Positions 17,647 through 26,450 are shown, numbered from the stretch's first letter. The stretch: 34,108 nt of DNA from Moorena sp. SIO3I8 (GCF_010692325.1 NZ_JAAHHW010000072.1:1-34108); one strand, 5' to 3'. Translations and numbers: made by a program. Notes: a model not told the origin generated them from the letters alone.

Positions 17647-18669
17647 ATGAAACCTGACTTGGAAAACAGATCCTACACTGCAAGAGCTGAGCATAAACTA
17701 GGTGATTCAGTCTTGAGCACGTCTTACGACTTAGGAAAATGGGCGTTGCTCAATCAAGTAATGAATAGGAGTAGAGTGGGCATCCTGCCCGCGCGAAATA
17801 AGGAGGAAACTGGCAAGATGCCAGTTCTACGCAAGATGCCAGTTCTACGCAAGATGCCAGTTCCACCAAGATGCCCATTCTACAAAACTCTTAAAATCAT
17901 TCCATTATTCAGCAACGCCGGAAAATGCACTCAAGACAATGGACTGAGCACTCAAAACTCAGCACTCAGTTTGCTTAAACGTTTACTAATTGCCACAGCG
18001 GTGCTGTTGGCTGTTGTCCCTACCACAACTAGTTGCAGTCTATTGGAACGGCAGCCTCGGTCAAACTCTACCTTGGTCTACAAAGGACCAGTTAGGCAGG
18101 AGGTGAAAGCTGGTTCATTGATACCAGGGACTGATATTCGGTACATCAGTAGGACGGAGGATAAAACTGCTGAAGTGTTGATCAATGGACAGCGGGCATT
18201 TAAGCGCAGTGGTGACTCTCTAGACTGGACTGGAAGTCCTCTGAGGGGAGTCGAAATGCGCCTCAACCAGCGGGTATTAGTTTATAGTGATGAACGCCTA
18301 CAGGCTGGTGGTACTGTTCGTCTAACGGTAGATGGGGTATCTTCTCAACCTGGTTGGGTACCGCAGGTACCGGCTCAAACAAACCCCAGTCTAGTCGTTT
18401 ACAAGGTTCCAGTTTTATACCGAGTCAAGCAGGGAGAAACAATTCCTGGTACCACTTTGAGTTATACCGGCAAAACCGACAAAGGTGCGCAGTTGGGTGG
18501 ATTACCGACCGGAGAGTCTCCCTACCGCCAAGGGGGTGACTCGATTAGTTGGCGAGGAGAATTACGCCCTAGAGTTTATCTCGATTTAGTAGTGCGTACT
18601 ACCTTATATAACGAAGACCGTCTGAATGTGACTGGCTTTGCAACAGTTATCCTAGCAATCGGTGGTTGA
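17647..18669 (+). CDS. Putative lipoprotein with two homologous C-terminal repeats
   Basis: A 340-aa frame. Residues about 111-127 are hydrophobic and followed by TTTSC (C130), a lipobox-like end. Two related domains come next. Residues 144-230 begin LVYKGPVRQEVKAGSLIPGT. Residues 250-338 begin VVYKVPVLYRVKQGETIPGT. Both contain a GDS-W motif (GDSLDW, GDSISW) and end in a V-x-L-x-V strand. They look like paired beta-sandwich domains anchored to a membrane. I do not recognise the family. The first about 105 residues are odd, containing KMPVLRKMPVLRKMPV from 18-bp repeats. The ATG at 17647 has a gagg site 7 bases upstream, but a downstream start such as the TTG at 17971, next to the signal helix, would give a more normal lipoprotein. 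Confidence 0.65.
   Translation: MKPDLENRSYTARAEHKLGDSVLSTSYDLGKWALLNQVMNRSRVGILPARNKEETGKMPVLRKMPVLRKMPVPPRCPFYKTLKIIPLFSNAGKCTQDNGLSTQNSALSLLKRLLIATAVLLAVVPTTTSCSLLERQPRSNSTLVYKGPVRQEVKAGSLIPGTDIRYISRTEDKTAEVLINGQRAFKRSGDSLDWTGSPLRGVEMRLNQRVLVYSDERLQAGGTVRLTVDGVSSQPGWVPQVPAQTNPSLVVYKVPVLYRVKQGETIPGTTLSYTGKTDKGAQLGGLPTGESPYRQGGDSISWRGELRPRVYLDLVVRTTLYNEDRLNVTGFATVILAIGG
17813..17883. repeat. 18-bp tandem repeat, about four units, in frame
   Basis: gcaagatgccagttctac occurs at 17813-17830 and 17831-17848, with diverged copies at 17849-17866 and 17867-17883. The unit length keeps the reading frame. A related gtgggcatcctgcccgcgcg lies just upstream at 17777. Confidence 0.88.
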
Positions 18670-18765
18670 GGGTTGTTGGCTCTTGGCGTCCCTTTTTGGA
18701 GTTTGGATGTTAGAGTTGAGAGTTGAGATGGCTACTTAAATGGCGGGAAGACCCTACATTGGTCG

Positions 18766-21700
18766 ATGGATAACTCTAATGCGATCGCAACTGATAATCA
18801 GCATGCCCTGAAAAAACTGGCGTCGGCAGTAGAAGCCTCTCAGGGACAGTTCAAGCTGATTTTAGCCCGCTGTAATTATATTAGGGTGCGTTTCCGTTTG
18901 GTAGCGCAATTATCAACACTCTGGGACCTTGACATTCATACCGTAACCCTTAAGCCATCAGACAACGTGCTCTATGACACCATTCGGTCAATAGTGGGAG
19001 AAGAACGCCCTAGTGCTGTGATGGTGTTGGGCTTAGAATCGGTGCAGAATCTAGCACAGATGCTGAGTGTTACTAATCAAGTGCTCGAAGAGTTTCAGAA
19101 AAATCTTCCTTTCCCCTTAGTGTTATGGATTACAGATGAGGTTCAGCAGCAACTAACCCAGTTTGCTCCAGATTTCGAGAGTTTGGGGACACCGATAGAA
19201 TTTGCGATGTTCCTTTGGAACCGCTACGCGATCGCAACAGAAACCTTAATTACTGAACTCAAAGAGACTACCGATGCTATCTTTGACTATATTTTAAAAT
19301 CTAATATTATAGCATATTTTGTCCCTACTGATATAGGTATTCTACGTTACCGGGAAATTGATGCTGCTCTGAAGGATTTACAGCATCGCGGTGAAACCCT
19401 AGAACCTGCGCTCAAAGCTAGTATAGAATTCCTTCGCGGTCAACAGGCCTATGCTAACTCTCAGTTGGGTAGTGCAGTAACTCACTATGAGCAAAGTTTG
19501 GCATTTTGGCAACCAGCGCCAAGGGAGACTGAGAGATGGGGAGATTACCAGATCAGGAGATCAGGAGATGGGGAGAGTGGGAAAAATGTTTCTTCATCTA
19601 ATTTAGATAATTTAGAATATCTAGATAACTTAGAATATCTAGATAACTTAGAATATCTAGATAACTTAGAATATCTAGATAATTTAGAAGATATAAATAA
19701 CTTAGAAAACGGGAGTGATACTACGGTAAATGAGATTACCGTTTCTGATCAGCAATTCCTGGAGCGTCAGGGAATCGTCCTGTTTTACATTGGGTTGTGT
19801 TATTTCCAGCAGGGGGAAAAGTCTCGGGAACCAGAAAACTGTCTCTATTGGAACGATGCTAGAGGATTATTCCAGCAGTGTCTTGATAGGTTTGAGCAGT
19901 TGAATCGTCATGATTTAGTCACTAAGTTGATCAATCAACTAGGTGAGGTGATGCAACGTCTAGAGGATTGGGATGATTTGTATCACTTAGCTCACAATGC
20001 CCTAGGGTTACAGCAACGCCAAATCCTATTAGGGGCGCAAGGTCTGGCACCACTAAAAGCCCAAGCTTACGGATTTTTAGCAGAAGTCGCTCTTAACCAA
20101 TCTCGTTGGCAAGAGGCTAAGCAAAATGCTCAGAAAGCATTAGACACTATAGCGACAGTTTCCTCTGGTGTGGCACAAGAGGGCACAGAGGAAACAGAGG
20201 AAACAGAGGGTACAGAGGGCACAAAACCATGTCTTAACTCAGGAGTCGGCATTCAGGAGAATGCACTCCAGACAATGCACTCACTTCAAACTAGTCTGTA
20301 TCTACTACTGTTAGCTCAATCTGAGCAACGGCTAGGTGAAGCTGAAGCTGCACTCCAACACCTAGAACAGGCAAGGGTTATTGCACCTCAGGATAATCCT
20401 CGGTTTTACAGTCGGATTTTGCAGGGATTGCGATCGCTTTATTTCCAGCAGGGGCAGTATCTCCAAGCTTTCCAACTTAAGCAATATCAACAATCGTTAG
20501 CGCAACAGTATGGTTGGGGAGGGTTTATTGGTGCTAGTCGATTACAGCCACGACAACGGATAAGGTTGGTGGGGTTGCCAACAAATTTGATCGGAGCGCA
20601 ACGCCTTGCCCCCCTAGAGGAGGAGAATCGAAAAACTATAGCGCTAGAAATTGCGGCATCTGGGCGACAGCAGGATGTGAATCGCTTGATTGAACGGATT
20701 GGAAGCAATGATTACAAGCTAATTGTGATTCATGGGGAATCGGGGGTGGGCAAGAGTTCTCTGGTGAATGGGGGATTAGTACCAGGGTTGAAACAGACTG
20801 TGATTGGTACAGAAGATGTGTTGCCTGTAGTGATGGCAGTCTATAGCAATTGGGTAGAAGAATTGGGACGGTTATTGGCAGAGGCATTAAATAGAATAAA
20901 TTTAGAGACATTGCATGGAACATCTCTACAAAGTCCAGATATTATTATACAGCAATTGCGGCAAAATGAACAGCACAATTTGCGGACAGTACTGATTTTT
21001 GACCAGTTTGAAGAATTTTTCTTTGTTTACCTGGATAAAGCTGAGCGACGGCAATTTTTTGAATTCCTAGGAGAGTGTCTTACTAGTCCGTCAGTGAAGG
21101 TGATTCTGTCGATGCGGGAGGATTATCTCCATTATTTACTCGAATGCGATGGACGTTCGCGTAGCGTCGGCTCTGCCGAGAGTCCCGCTTTCAGCGAACG
21201 CGCAGCATGGTCGGGTAGCGCTAATCCCATGCTGAGTATGGAAATTATTGGCAATGACATATTGAGTAAGCATGTGCGCTATCCTTTAGGGAATTTTTCC
21301 CGAGATGATGCCAAGTCGGTGATTGAGCAATTAACTAAACAATCGCATTTTTACCTGGAACCAGCTTTGATTGAAGAATTGGTACAGGATTTAGCTGGGG
21401 AGTTCTCGGAAGTACGTCCGATTGAATTGCAGGTAGTAGGAGCGCAATTGCAGGCCGAGAGTATTACTACCCTGGAACACTATTGGGAAGGGGGTTCAAA
21501 GCAAGGATTGATGGCGCGGTATTTGACTGGAGTAGTGGAGGATTGTGGACCAGAGAATCAGCAGGTGGCGGAACTGGTGCTATATTTACTGACAGATGAA
21601 AAAGGGAATCGTCCACTGAAGACCAAGGCTGAGTTAGCTAATCATTTAGGAACAGAAGCTGATAAATTAGAGTTGGTGTTAAGGATTTTAGTAGAGTCGG

Positions 21701-21921
21701 GGTTGGTGGTTAAGGTACCGGATATTGTTGCTCACCGCTATCAATTGGTGCATGATTATCTTGTTTCTTATCTACGACAACCAGCACTGAAGTTAGATGA
21801 GTTAATTACAAAACTAAAACAAGCTGATCAGGCTAAGCAGGTATTGGAAAATACTAACCAAAAAGCCACCCATCAGATTAAGATTGGGTCAGCAGTATTG
21901 AGCCTTACATGGGTTAAGTAA
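18766..21921 (+). CDS. TPR-containing STAND NTPase, C-terminally truncated
   Basis: A 1051-aa protein. Residues 1-190 look like an NTPase-like alpha/beta domain without a P-loop. About 195-640 is helical with TPR-like repeats (for example 355-400, 420-465, 515-570). A STAND-type NTPase follows, with Walker A GESGVGKSS at 657-665 and Walker B LIFDQFEEF (D746, E749, E750). The end, a helical segment around 960-1050, normally precedes a membrane helix and a WD40 or similar sensor array. Here the frame stops at TWVK, and no such domain follows in the next 200 bases. Low-complexity insertions occur at 279-312 (repeated DNLEYL), at about 474-487 (EETEETEGTEGT) and at 796-815 (palindromic repeat). 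Proteins of this class act as signalling or defence switches. The role here is unknown, and loss of the sensor may have inactivated it. Confidence 0.82.
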   Translation: MDNSNAIATDNQHALKKLASAVEASQGQFKLILARCNYIRVRFRLVAQLSTLWDLDIHTVTLKPSDNVLYDTIRSIVGEERPSAVMVLGLESVQNLAQMLSVTNQVLEEFQKNLPFPLVLWITDEVQQQLTQFAPDFESLGTPIEFAMFLWNRYAIATETLITELKETTDAIFDYILKSNIIAYFVPTDIGILRYREIDAALKDLQHRGETLEPALKASIEFLRGQQAYANSQLGSAVTHYEQSLAFWQPAPRETERWGDYQIRRSGDGESGKNVSSSNLDNLEYLDNLEYLDNLEYLDNLEYLDNLEDINNLENGSDTTVNEITVSDQQFLERQGIVLFYIGLCYFQQGEKSREPENCLYWNDARGLFQQCLDRFEQLNRHDLVTKLINQLGEVMQRLEDWDDLYHLAHNALGLQQRQILLGAQGLAPLKAQAYGFLAEVALNQSRWQEAKQNAQKALDTIATVSSGVAQEGTEETEETEGTEGTKPCLNSGVGIQENALQTMHSLQTSLYLLLLAQSEQRLGEAEAALQHLEQARVIAPQDNPRFYSRILQGLRSLYFQQGQYLQAFQLKQYQQSLAQQYGWGGFIGASRLQPRQRIRLVGLPTNLIGAQRLAPLEEENRKTIALEIAASGRQQDVNRLIERIGSNDYKLIVIHGESGVGKSSLVNGGLVPGLKQTVIGTEDVLPVVMAVYSNWVEELGRLLAEALNRINLETLHGTSLQSPDIIIQQLRQNEQHNLRTVLIFDQFEEFFFVYLDKAERRQFFEFLGECLTSPSVKVILSMREDYLHYLLECDGRSRSVGSAESPAFSERAAWSGSANPMLSMEIIGNDILSKHVRYPLGNFSRDDAKSVIEQLTKQSHFYLEPALIEELVQDLAGEFSEVRPIELQVVGAQLQAESITTLEHYWEGGSKQGLMARYLTGVVEDCGPENQQVAELVLYLLTDEKGNRPLKTKAELANHLGTEADKLELVLRILVESGLVVKVPDIVAHRYQLVHDYLVSYLRQPALKLDELITKLKQADQAKQVLENTNQKATHQIKIGSAVLSLTWVK
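19600..19702. repeat. 18-bp tandem repeat encoding DNLEYL
   Basis: ttagaatatctagataac and close variants repeat about five times within the STAND gene, giving consecutive DNLEYL hexapeptides. Codons hardly vary between units, so the expansion is recent. Confidence 0.9.
21151..21213. repeat. In-frame palindromic repeat inside the STAND NTPase gene
   Basis: ggacgttcgcgtagcg is followed by the hairpin tcggc-tct-gccga, then agcgaacgcg. It encodes GRSRSVGSAESPAFSERAAW (796-815) between REDYLHYLLE and the conserved NDILSKHVRYPLGNFS, where relatives have only a few residues. Arms cgttcgc and gcgaacg pair. Confidence 0.8.
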
Positions 21922-22016
21922 AAGGACACAACAAATTGGCTCTAGCTTCGGTGACACTGATAATTTTCATGAGTCATTTTACTAACGTACAACAAATTGT
22001 ACCACTTCCACAAGCA

Positions 22017-22045
22017 ATGCAGTCGCTCATGGGCAGCGACTGCAT
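22017..22045. terminator. 11-bp hairpin between convergent genes
   Basis: atgcagtcgct (22017-22027) and agcgactgcat (22035-22045) are perfect complements with a 7-base loop. The position, between the end of the STAND gene and the minus-strand reductase gene, fits a bidirectional terminator. No T-tract is present. Confidence 0.5.
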
Positions 22046-22123
22046 CAACATAATATAGCAGGCAAAGGAAAGGAAAAATTGCCTCAAACTCAGACATTCA
22101 GGATCTGCAGCTGCTAAACCTAA

Positions 22124-23116
22124 TCACCGCAAAACCCTATCGGTATTAGCGGCTTTGGGAGGCTGACTACGACGGATATCCCGCCAAATTTGAGTAGCTG
22201 CTAATGCTCCATCGGCAGCAGCAATGACAACCTGATTCAGTCCTACCTTTAAATCACCAATGGCAAAGATACGAGGATGGGAAGTGCGGGCCATCTTATC
22301 TGTAACCAGATTCCCTCCCTTTTTCTCCAAATCAAATGTATCTAGATATTGGGCATGGTATTTGGAACCCATGGAAATCAAGCCAGCTTCTAACTCAATT
22401 ACTCGACCATCGGTTAATTCCACTCCAGTCATCTGATGGTCTTCCCCTAAAAATTGCTCAACTGGGGTTTCTATGATTTGATAACCCTGTTGTTGTATTT
22501 TTTGTCCCAATTCATCATTTACCTCGAACAATCCTTGGGTAAATAAAGTAATTTCAGAAGTAAACCAACCCAGAGGAAAAACTACTTCCGCATTACCTGC
22601 AGTGCTAGCAAATACCCCCACCTTTTTATCAGCCATTTCATAACCATCACAAATGAGACAGACCTGGAGGTTATAACCTGCGTAATCATAGACATTTCGC
22701 ATATTTTACAAGGCTGGCAAATAGTCAATAATGCCACTAGCAGCAATCAGATATTTAGCCCGAAAGGTATAGTATTCACTATTGTTTCGACCGACTTTTA
22801 CTCGCACAGCAAAGGTCTCACCCTCATCAATTACTTCTTCGACAAAAGCATCTAGTAAATCGCCACCGATAGACAAATAATGCTCTTTACCTTGTCTAAG
22901 AACAGAACGACCAGGGGTATCGGGAGGTAAACCCAGGTAGTTGTGGAGTTCCTGCATCCAAAAAGAGCGGGCTTTGCCTTTATCGATAATCAAAGTATTG
23001 AGTAAGTAACGCTGGAGATAGATTCCCGCAGAGAGACCTCCTGCGCCACCTCCCACAATAATTGTGTCGTAAATTTTGTCAGTGGATTCTTGAAGATTTT
23101 GTTTTTTGAGTTTCAT
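22124..23116 (-). pseudogene. Thioredoxin-reductase-like flavoprotein split by one in-frame TAA
   Basis: Reads as one 330-residue protein. The first 136 residues hold the FAD-binding VGGGAGG (21-27) and end IAASGIIDYLPAL. A TAA (22706-22708) follows, then one codon, then ATG (22702) in the same frame. The second part begins MRNVYDYAGYNLQVCLICDG, carrying a CxxC pair (CLIC) where thioredoxin reductases have their redox cysteines, then an NAD(P)-binding region and ARTSHPRIFAIGDL, the conserved FAD-domain end. The stop needs one base change from GAA or CAA. Either the gene is dead, or a two-part protein is made by reinitiation; no separate strong ribosome site precedes the second ATG. It lies downstream of the double-cupin gene on the same strand. 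Confidence 0.82.
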
Positions 23117-23187
23117 GATATTATCTCTGTAGTGATTTGGAAGATAGCAATTATCTATGCCATGAGGTACAAAGGGATCCCCCTAAA

Positions 23188-23206
23188 TCCCCCTTATCAA
23201 GGGGGA
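23188..23206. terminator. 8-bp hairpin between cupin and reductase genes
   Basis: tccccctt (23188-23195) and aaggggga (23199-23206) pair around atc. This resembles the common cyanobacterial ccccctaaatcccccttatc repeat and may be only that. Confidence 0.4.
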
Positions 23207-23276
23207 CTTTGAGGTTGATAACCATACCTCATAAATCCTAGAAACGCTATAAAAACTATTAGAATTAAATTTACAT

Positions 23277-23930
23277 TTAATTTAAATGTCCTGTTTTAAC
23301 GTAAATTAAACAGCCTTCTTTACTAAAGGGAGTATGAGTACTGCCATGAGGATTACGTATCCAAGTTCCTTTAGGATAAGTTCCATGTTCATCTTCAAAC
23401 ACCCCGTCAATTACATAAATTTCTTCTCCCCCAAAATGACTATGGTGTTTAAAAACAGTTCCAGGTTCCCATTTCACTAGGGCAACATTCTCTGTACTAT
23501 GAGTATGTAATGGCATTACCTGTAATCCTTTAACTAAACCTGGAACCCAAGAGTTGTTAGTTGTATCGATTACTACTCGCTCTTGATCTTCAGGAGACAT
23601 TTGCCATAGTTTCACCAGAATCGTACAACCTGATTCACTCTTAGGAGTATGGCTTGAACCTACGGGATTGCGGACATAAGTACCAGGGGGATAATCTCCT
23701 TTTTAATCAGAAAATATGCCATCTAAAACCAGAAATTCTTCACCACCACCATGAGTATGAGCAGAAAAGGAACTACCAGTTTCATAGCGAACTAGAGACG
23801 TTGCTCTGGCTACTTCCTCTCCATCCCTTTCCAAGATCCGACGCTGTACACCGGCCATAGGAGAATCAACCCAAGGTAGCTCTTCGCTATAGACAACAAC
23901 TCGTTGACTTAAATCTGCATGAATCTGCAT
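23277..23930 (-). pseudogene. ChrR-like double-cupin protein cut by one in-frame TAA
   Basis: One frame from ATG 23930 gives a first cupin ([18 protein letters not shown]), a TAA at 23703-23705, then without frame change KGDYPPGTYVRNPVGSSHTP and a second cupin (KHHSHFGGEEIYVIDGVFED, then GTWIRNPHGSTHTPFS). The HxH-GGEE-H metal-binding pattern is present in both halves. In the second cupin the residue at the matching place is Glu (FEDEHGTYP), so the stop most simply arose from GAA to TAA. The protein would have been about 217 aa, similar to the cupin domains of ChrR-type sensors that bind zinc. The second half could still be made from ATG 23615. It is followed by the reductase pseudogene on the same strand. 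Confidence 0.82.
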
Positions 23931-24012
23931 GGTAACCTCCTGAAATTAGGTTTATTGTTGGAATCTCTAATTATTGCTTGAGATTGCTACTATCATCACC
24001 TGTCCGACTACT

Positions 24013-24060
24013 TATAGCGGTTTTTAATTGGGTGAGGTACAGAGTCCTGGGTTTTAGGGA
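24013..24060. repeat. 45-bp cap element with a single heptamer remnant
   Basis: tatagcggtttttaattggg through gggtttta (24013-24056), followed by ggga. It is the inverse-orientation relative of 3400-3444 and 26479-26522. It forms the present 3' end of the PNPOx-like relic, where the frame reads LTQLKTAI. Confidence 0.7.
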
Positions 24061-24306
24061 ATATTGATTGAGCAGTTGTGGGTTGTTATCAATAACTTGA
24101 GCTCTTCCCCAAATCTTTAATCGGCGACGGTGAGCGTAATCCATCAAAAATAGAAAAACGCGATCGCTTTCAGACAAGTTACCGACACTGATGTATTGCA
24201 GATTTCCTTGAAAATCCACAAAACCCAAGGTTTTATCGTCCAGAACTTTGAGGAATCCTTTAGGTCCTCCACGAAACTGGATGTCAGGCCAACCGTTACT
24301 GTTGAC
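24057..24306 (-). pseudogene. PNPOx-like flavin protein fragment, both ends lost
   Basis: The minus strand reads VNSNGWPDIQFRGGPKGFLK VLDDKTLGFVDFQGNLQYIS VGNLSESDRVFLFLMDYAHR RRLKIWGRAQVIDNN. This is the FMN-binding core of a pyridoxamine 5'-phosphate oxidase-like protein. The N-terminus is missing: a TAA lies at 24307-24309, and the nuclease gene ends eight bases before the relic begins. The natural C-terminus is replaced by a dispersed repeat. An internal ATG at 24228 gives an 85-codon frame but lacks the first strands. It probably belonged with the cupin and reductase genes. Confidence 0.7.
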
Positions 24307-24314
24307 TTAGTAAA

Positions 24315-24917
24315 CTATCGAGTTGTCATAGCAACCAGCACTCCCAGTAACTCATCCACAGGTGTTAAATAGCGGTCATTAAGATCCACCATCGCCTTGC
24401 CTTCTGGTGTCAGAGCCAGGAATCGCCACACTTGTCCCGTCGTAACAGTTCCATATACTGTTCGCTCAGCCATCTCTGGCTCTTTTTGGTTAACCAATAG
24501 AGCTGCATACATCGTAGCCAGGCATTGAGGGAGTCCCTCATTAATATTTTCGTTTTTTGCCTCTACCACTACCACCACTGGAGCTTTGATCGTTAACTTA
24601 TCTGGGTTATCAGTAAGGATGAAATCAAAAAATCCAGTAAGTCCCTGTGCTGGATCTACATTAAAGTTTTTGCCAGAAAACAGACTAATACGAGGGTTTA
24701 TGACTGTAATTTCACTTAAAATAGGAGCGATTAGATATTCAGAGCGAGCTTTTTCAGTATTGATAGCAGTTGCTAGTGGCACAAAGCGTCTGAGAGCTTC
24801 CTGAAGAAAGTCACTGGGGTAAATTGGGTCTGCTTGAATCAGAGATGGCACAGGTTCTAGCATATCAATCCCTAGAGAAGCTAGTGTGTCTAGAGATTTA
24901 AAATCACTGTAGGACAT
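24315..24917 (-). CDS. PD-(D/E)XK nuclease-like protein, 200 aa
   Basis: Contains a helix with RSEYLIAPIL (58-67), then GFFDFILT (D98) and VVVVVEAKNENINEGLPQC (E119, K121). This spacing fits the E...D...ExK core of the PD-(D/E)XK nuclease superfamily, followed by Q131 in a helix. Proteins of this size and pattern are common as orphan genes in filamentous cyanobacteria. They resemble the nuclease part of type I restriction enzymes but lack helicase domains. No methylase or partner is adjacent, so it may not be a restriction system. The ATG at 24917 has aggagag eight bases upstream. It appears intact. Confidence 0.68.
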   Translation of the reverse strand: MSYSDFKSLDTLASLGIDMLEPVPSLIQADPIYPSDFLQEALRRFVPLATAINTEKARSEYLIAPILSEITVINPRISLFSGKNFNVDPAQGLTGFFDFILTDNPDKLTIKAPVVVVVEAKNENINEGLPQCLATMYAALLVNQKEPEMAERTVYGTVTTGQVWRFLALTPEGKAMVDLNDRYLTPVDELLGVLVAMTTR

Positions 24918-25157
24918 TCACATCTCTCCTAGGTTTTAAACTTGACACTTGTTACTTGTTACTTGTCAAAGGTCAATTTTAAAGTAATACTTAACACTTA
25001 ACAAGTAATAATAATTCAGCCAAATAATCGATAATTCCTGGAAATAATACCGAATTGTTTGGCTGCTCAAGCTCTTATTTATAGCTAATTAACCTGGATT
25101 TATACCTTAAAAATTACTAACTCAGAAACGCAAGGTACTAGACTTGGTGTAGCTTTC

Positions 25158-25182
25158 GTCCCCCGCCCCAAGCACGGGGGTT
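25158..25182. repeat. GC-rich hairpin at the 3' end of the 25191 gene; terminator or IS200/IS605 end
   Basis: cccccg (25160-25165) and cggggg (25175-25180) flank ccccaagca. On the minus strand this reads cccccgtgcttggggcgggg, close to the palindrome at 14865-14885 in the tnpB relic. It lies 10 bases past the stop of the minus-strand gene, so it could also act as its terminator. Confidence 0.5.
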
Positions 25183-25190
25183 TTGAGCTT

Positions 25191-25529
25191 TCAAGAACTC
25201 TTCATAAATATGAAAGAGAAGATGGAAATTAGGACAAAACCAATAACGAGATTCTCGACAGGTAGGGTAGATTGAGGGTTTTCAAGAAAATTGACTGTCG
25301 GTCTGACCACATTTTCCAGATTTATGGGATTGTTAAACTGGACTTCTTGGAAATAAGAATAACTAGGCTCATAACTAGGCTGTTGGGGATTGATCAACAC
25401 TAGAGAAACAGCTTGATCCATCGGACTCACTTCGGCTAATTCTTCAAAAACCAAGTTACGGCTACCGTTAGCAGTCCTGGCGATGGCTGGACTGGTTGAG
25501 TTATAATAGAGATCTGTGGTGAGAGACAC
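25191..25529 (-). CDS. Unknown protein with a C-terminal membrane anchor, possibly 5'-truncated
   Basis: From GTG 25529 the frame gives 112 aa ending NLVIGFVLISIFSFIFMKSS, one clear membrane helix. The middle reads LVFEELAEVSPMDQAVSLVL INPQQPSYEP, followed by NINLENVV-like text and a Pro-rich segment. The frame stays open upstream to about 25643 and encodes DWARNPYSLGGALPVTLPIV III, a second hydrophobic stretch, but has no usable start codon there. The natural N-terminus may therefore be lost or may use an unseen start. No family recognised. No Shine-Dalgarno is evident before the GTG. Confidence 0.45.
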   Translation of the reverse strand: MSLTTDLYYNSTSPAIARTANGSRNLVFEELAEVSPMDQAVSLVLINPQQPSYEPSYSYFQEVQFNNPINLENVVRPTVNFLENPQSTLPVENLVIGFVLISIFSFIFMKSS

Positions 25530-25867
25530 TTGACTAATAATTATTACTATTGGTAAGGTTACAGGTAAAGCACCGCCTAGGCTATAGGGGTTTCTAGCCC
25601 AATCATACCATTTATAAATAGGATTTATAGATAGTATTTATACATAAGTCAACTGCGAAGACAGGAATAAAAATAAGCTCAAAGGAAGTTTAGGGGCTAA
25701 GACTGTTGGCATTTTGCTCTTCTCAGCACGATACCGATGTACACAGATACCAAATAGACTCAGATTAGTCTATCGGTTAGTCTATCCGGTATCTGTGTGT
25801 AAAAATCCATGGTGTGCTTTTCTGGTTGATCAAATGCATTCAGGGGGGACTATATAAAAGCCTGGTT
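25530..25867. other. Intergenic, 340 bp
   Basis: No complete gene. 25540-25643 is the open upstream extension of the preceding minus-strand frame. 25725-25800 contains gtatctgtgt/acacagatacc in inverted orientation (about 25739-25751 and 25788-25799), a possible hairpin. Nothing else recognised. Confidence 0.45.
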
Positions 25868-26185
25868 TTAAGCCATAGCTGGATAAAGCATCACCCCTAG
25901 AGACACCACACCAGCAATGATCATGAGTCCAGCTGGCATAAACTTGCGAGTTTTAGCGAGCCGGATGGCAAAGACAATCACCAGTGCAGCTGCTACGGCT
26001 ATCCCTAAGGTTTGTGCCCAGGGTTGTCCTTGAAGCTGCATTATTCCAGCAAATATTAGCAATAAACCGCTGATTATACCAGAAATGAGAGATATTTTGC
26101 TTTTGGCTTTAGCATAGCCCATGATTCCCCCGATCAGGGCTAAGATGCCGTATAAGAGTACTGCTGCAATACTTAGATTCATCAT
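25868..26185 (-). CDS. TMEM14-family small membrane protein
   Basis: About 105 aa from the ATG at 26185, or 104 from the ATG at 26182; a TTG at 26200 opens the frame slightly earlier. Four hydrophobic helices are visible. The first contains LLYGILALIGGIMGYAKAKS, with the G-x-x-GY-x-K-A-x-S motif of the TMEM14/UPF0136 family, and the next begins SLISGIISGLLLIFAG. The length is typical. Family members in plastids and bacteria are small membrane proteins, and plant FAX1 has been linked to fatty acid export. A function in this organism is not established. The gene lies downstream of ureC on the same strand, separated by repeat-rich DNA, so co-transcription is doubtful. Confidence 0.82.
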   Translation of the reverse strand: MMNLSIAAVLLYGILALIGGIMGYAKAKSKISLISGIISGLLLIFAGIMQLQGQPWAQTLGIAVAAALVIVFAIRLAKTRKFMPAGLMIIAGVVSLGVMLYPAMA

Positions 26186-26263
26186 TAAATTTTTTGTCAA
26201 ACTGAACTAAGTTATACCTCTAGCTCGATACCTCTATGGTCAGTTCAGCAGAAAACTTAACAT

Positions 26264-26310
26264 TAGGGAGTAGGGAGTAGGGAGTAGGGAGTAGGGAGTA
26301 GGGAGTAGGG
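26264..26310. repeat. tagggag heptamer array
   Basis: Six to seven units of tagggag. The adjacent 26311-26450 holds no convincing gene. Confidence 0.85.
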
Positions 26311-26450
26311 GTAACTAGTTGAATGTACCTTATAAATATGGTAAACCCTATAACGGCTATAGCAATTATCATACTCATCAGGTACACAGGATTTTTGTTC
26401 ACTCCCCCCCCTCCCTGGCTCCGGGTCTCCAACTCCACAAATATTACACC

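Noticed and set aside
22124-23930. Stop-codon recoding as an explanation for the two TAA interruptions
   Set aside because: TAA is used as a normal terminator by many intact genes in the window, so point mutation is far simpler.
24315-24917. Restriction-modification system around the PD-(D/E)XK-like gene
   Set aside because: No methyltransferase, specificity subunit or helicase is adjacent; orphan genes of this kind are common in filamentous cyanobacteria.
26220-26438. 72-codon minus-strand frame with one hydrophobic stretch
   Set aside because: Its C-terminal part is translated heptamer array (PTPYSLLPTPYSLLP), there is no ribosome site, and the composition outside the array is not convincing.
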